Shown here piece after piece: positions 13,528-15,063 of a stretch of DNA of 15,063 nucleotides; the first letter of the stretch is position 1, and every line of letters begins with the position of its first letter. The position numbers and the translations under genes were made by a program. Origin of the DNA: Fen-999 sp035505955 (lineage in GTDB: Bacteria; Pseudomonadota; Gammaproteobacteria; Burkholderiales; Rhodocyclaceae); the NCBI GenBank assembly GCA_035505955.1, contig DATJQH010000004.1, forward strand, positions 1 through 15,063, in the 5' to 3' direction. The notes beneath the pieces were generated by a model. It saw only the letters and a list, made by a program, of their open reading frames with translations, was not told the DNA's origin and made no database searches.

Positions 13528-15063
13528 ACCTGCGCCGTCGACCAGTCCTGTCGGCTTGAGCTTTGCCGGAATGGCCTGGCCCTTGCGCGCCCGGCCGCCT
13601 CGATAAGCGGAGATCTCTTTCGCCGCAAGCTGCCATTCCGTCGCCTTGCCGGCGCGACCCGTGCCCTGCACGGTGATCGCCTTGCCGGCGCCGACCGCGA
13701 CCGCCACCAGTTCGTCCTTCGGACCCAGATCGAGGATCATCAGACCGCGACCCTTGGCCATGACCTTCATCTCGTCGAGCGGGAAGACGAGCAGTCGGCC
13801 GGTTTGCGAAATGGCGGCCAGCGTGCGCGGCGTACCATCGGGGCTGACTTTCGACGGCTTGATCGGCTTTTCGCCCTTGTCGAGCGAGAGGAAAGCCTTG
13901 CCGGCGCGGGGCCGCGCGACGAGGTCCGATAGCGAAGCGATAAAGCCGTAGCCGCCGGTGCCGGCGAAGAGGTACTGCGCTTCGGGCGCGTCGGTGAGCG
14001 CCTGCGCGAGCTTGGCGCCGTCCTGGAATTCGATGAGCGTCGTAATCGGCACGCCGTCGCCGCGGCCGCCCGGCAGGTCGGCGACGCGCACGCTGTAGGC
14101 GCGGCCGTTGGTGTCGAGGATGACCAGCGGCCACACCGTGCGCGACTCCGCGACCAGGAAGGGGAAGTCGCCGGCCTTGTAGGAAATCGTCGCCGGGTCG
14201 ATGCCGTGGCCCTGGCGCGCGCGCACCCAGCCGTTCTGCGAGACGATGACCGTCACGGGCTCGTCGGGGATCGCCACCTCGGCAACGGCCGTGGCGGCCT
14301 CGGCTTCGATCAATGTCCGCCGATCGTCGCCGTATTTCTTCGCGTCCTCGGCGAGTTCCTTGACGACGAGCTTGGTCAGTTCGTGGCGCGAGCCGAGGAT
14401 CTTCTTGAGGCCCGCTTCCTCCTCGCGCAGTTCGCCTCGCTCCTTCTCGATCCTGATGCCTTCGAGCCGCGCCAGCTGGCGCAGGCGAATTTCGAGGATA
14501 TCCTCGGCCTGGACTTCGGTGAGCTTGAACTTCGCCATCAGGTCGGCCTTCGGCTCGTCCGATTCGCGGATGCAGCGGATCACCTTCTCGATCTGCAGGA
14601 AGACGGCCAGCCGGCCTTCGAGGATGTGCAGACGGCGCTGCACTTCGTCGAGGCGATGTGCCGAGCGCCGCTCGACCGTGGCATGGCGGAACTCGATCCA
14701 CTCGCGCAGGATTGCCAGCAACGGCTTTTGCGCCGGGCGGCCATCGCGGCCAATCATGGTGAGGTTCACCGCCACATTCGCCTCGAGACTCGTGTGCGCC
14801 AGCAGCACGGCCATGAACTCGTCCTGCGGAATCTTGCCTGTGCGCGGCTCGAGCACGATGCGCACCGGCGCCTTGTCGTTCGATTCGTCGCGTACGGAAT
14901 CGAGCACCCCCAGCATCACCTGCTTGAGGTTCTTCTGTTCCTGCGAGACATCCTTCTTGCCCGCGCGCGGTTGCGGGTTGGTGATGGCCTCGATTTCCGA
15001 CAGCACGCTGGCGGTCGACACACCATGCGGCAGTTCCTCGACGATCACGCGCCACTGGCCGCG
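13519..15063 (-). CDS. parC: DNA topoisomerase IV subunit A, C-terminal two thirds (partial)
   Basis: The frame is open to the right edge and gives 514 residues of the A subunit of topoisomerase IV, which decatenates daughter chromosomes together with ParE. The N-terminal part with the catalytic Tyr lies outside. Visible are RGQWRVIVEELP at the edge, ITNPQPRAGKK, LDSVRDESNDKAPVRIV, LLAHTSLEANVAVNLTMI, the coiled-coil gate (LTEVQAEDILEIRLRQLARLE, split around residues 185-205 of this piece) and then the C-terminal DNA-wrapping blades (VTVIVSQNGWVRARQGHG, YLFAGTGGYGFIASLSDL). I favour ParC over GyrA because the C-terminal domain is short and lacks the gyrase GyrA box, and the QWRVIVEELP...TNP style fits ParC. 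The 3' end overlaps the convergent gene by nine bases. Confidence 0.9.
   Translation of the reverse strand, partial: RGQWRVIVEELPHGVSTASVLSEIEAITNPQPRAGKKDVSQEQKNLKQVMLGVLDSVRDESNDKAPVRIVLEPRTGKIPQDEFMAVLLAHTSLEANVAVNLTMIGRDGRPAQKPLLAILREWIEFRHATVERRSAHRLDEVQRRLHILEGRLAVFLQIEKVIRCIRESDEPKADLMAKFKLTEVQAEDILEIRLRQLARLEGIRIEKERGELREEEAGLKKILGSRHELTKLVVKELAEDAKKYGDDRRTLIEAEAATAVAEVAIPDEPVTVIVSQNGWVRARQGHGIDPATISYKAGDFPFLVAESRTVWPLVILDTNGRAYSVRVADLPGGRGDGVPITTLIEFQDGAKLAQALTDAPEAQYLFAGTGGYGFIASLSDLVARPRAGKAFLSLDKGEKPIKPSKVSPDGTPRTLAAISQTGRLLVFPLDEMKVMAKGRGLMILDLGPKDELVAVAVGAGKAITVQGTGRAGKATEWQLAAKEISAYRGGRARKGQAIPAKLKPTGLVDGAGSV

Noticed and set aside
1..15063. CRISPR arrays, tandem repeats, phage genes or toxin-antitoxin pairs
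   Set aside because: No regularly spaced repeats and no proteins of these types were seen in the window.

Overview
The window is GC-rich, densely packed bacterial chromosome. The mix of genes (NosL-like proteins, an OprC/NosA-type receptor, a NirV-like protein, SCO, and housekeeping parC and tRNA-Arg) suggests a denitrifying or respiring proteobacterium. Protein style points to a betaproteobacterium, perhaps Rhodocyclales-like, but that is inference and no taxonomic marker is complete here.

Region 1 (about 1-10635) is a copper-handling island. On the + strand it holds the tail of a PepSY-type membrane protein, a first NosL-like protein (375-938), a TonB-dependent receptor (1069-3102), a second NosL-like protein (3109-3714), a periplasmic formylglycine-generating-enzyme-fold protein resembling NirV (3711-4442), and a copper receptor of the OprC/NosA type (4538-6727) with both CxxxM and HxM copper-ligand motifs. 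Facing it on the - strand is a tightly coupled operon, in transcription order: a 61-residue one-helix protein, an SCO1/SenC copper chaperone, a 102-residue anchored protein, an FtsX/MacB-type ABC permease, its ATPase, and an eight-helix membrane protein with a His/Cys cluster. The two units meet tail to tail with overlapping stop codons. The likely common job is to bring copper across the outer membrane, hold it in the periplasm and hand it to cuproenzymes such as N2O reductase, copper nitrite reductase or a haem-copper oxidase. None of those target enzymes is in the window.

The most notable non-coding signal is a 15-bp palindrome, consensus GYGRCNANNTGYCGC, found before the first nosL-like gene, the first receptor gene and the 61-aa gene. 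In all three the palindrome centre lies exactly 31 bases before a TATAAT-like hexamer and no good -35 box is present. This looks like one activator controlling the island from three promoters on both strands. A separate 17-base repeat lies before three of the + strand genes.

Region 2 (about 10860-11600) holds a deleted IS4-family transposase remnant and an AT-richer stretch with no recognisable gene. Region 3 (11640-15063) is ordinary chromosome: tRNA-Arg(ACG), a 72-aa Cys-rich small protein, a DUF3301 protein, a secreted protein of unknown function, and the C-terminal two thirds of parC (topoisomerase IV subunit A), running off the right edge on the - strand.
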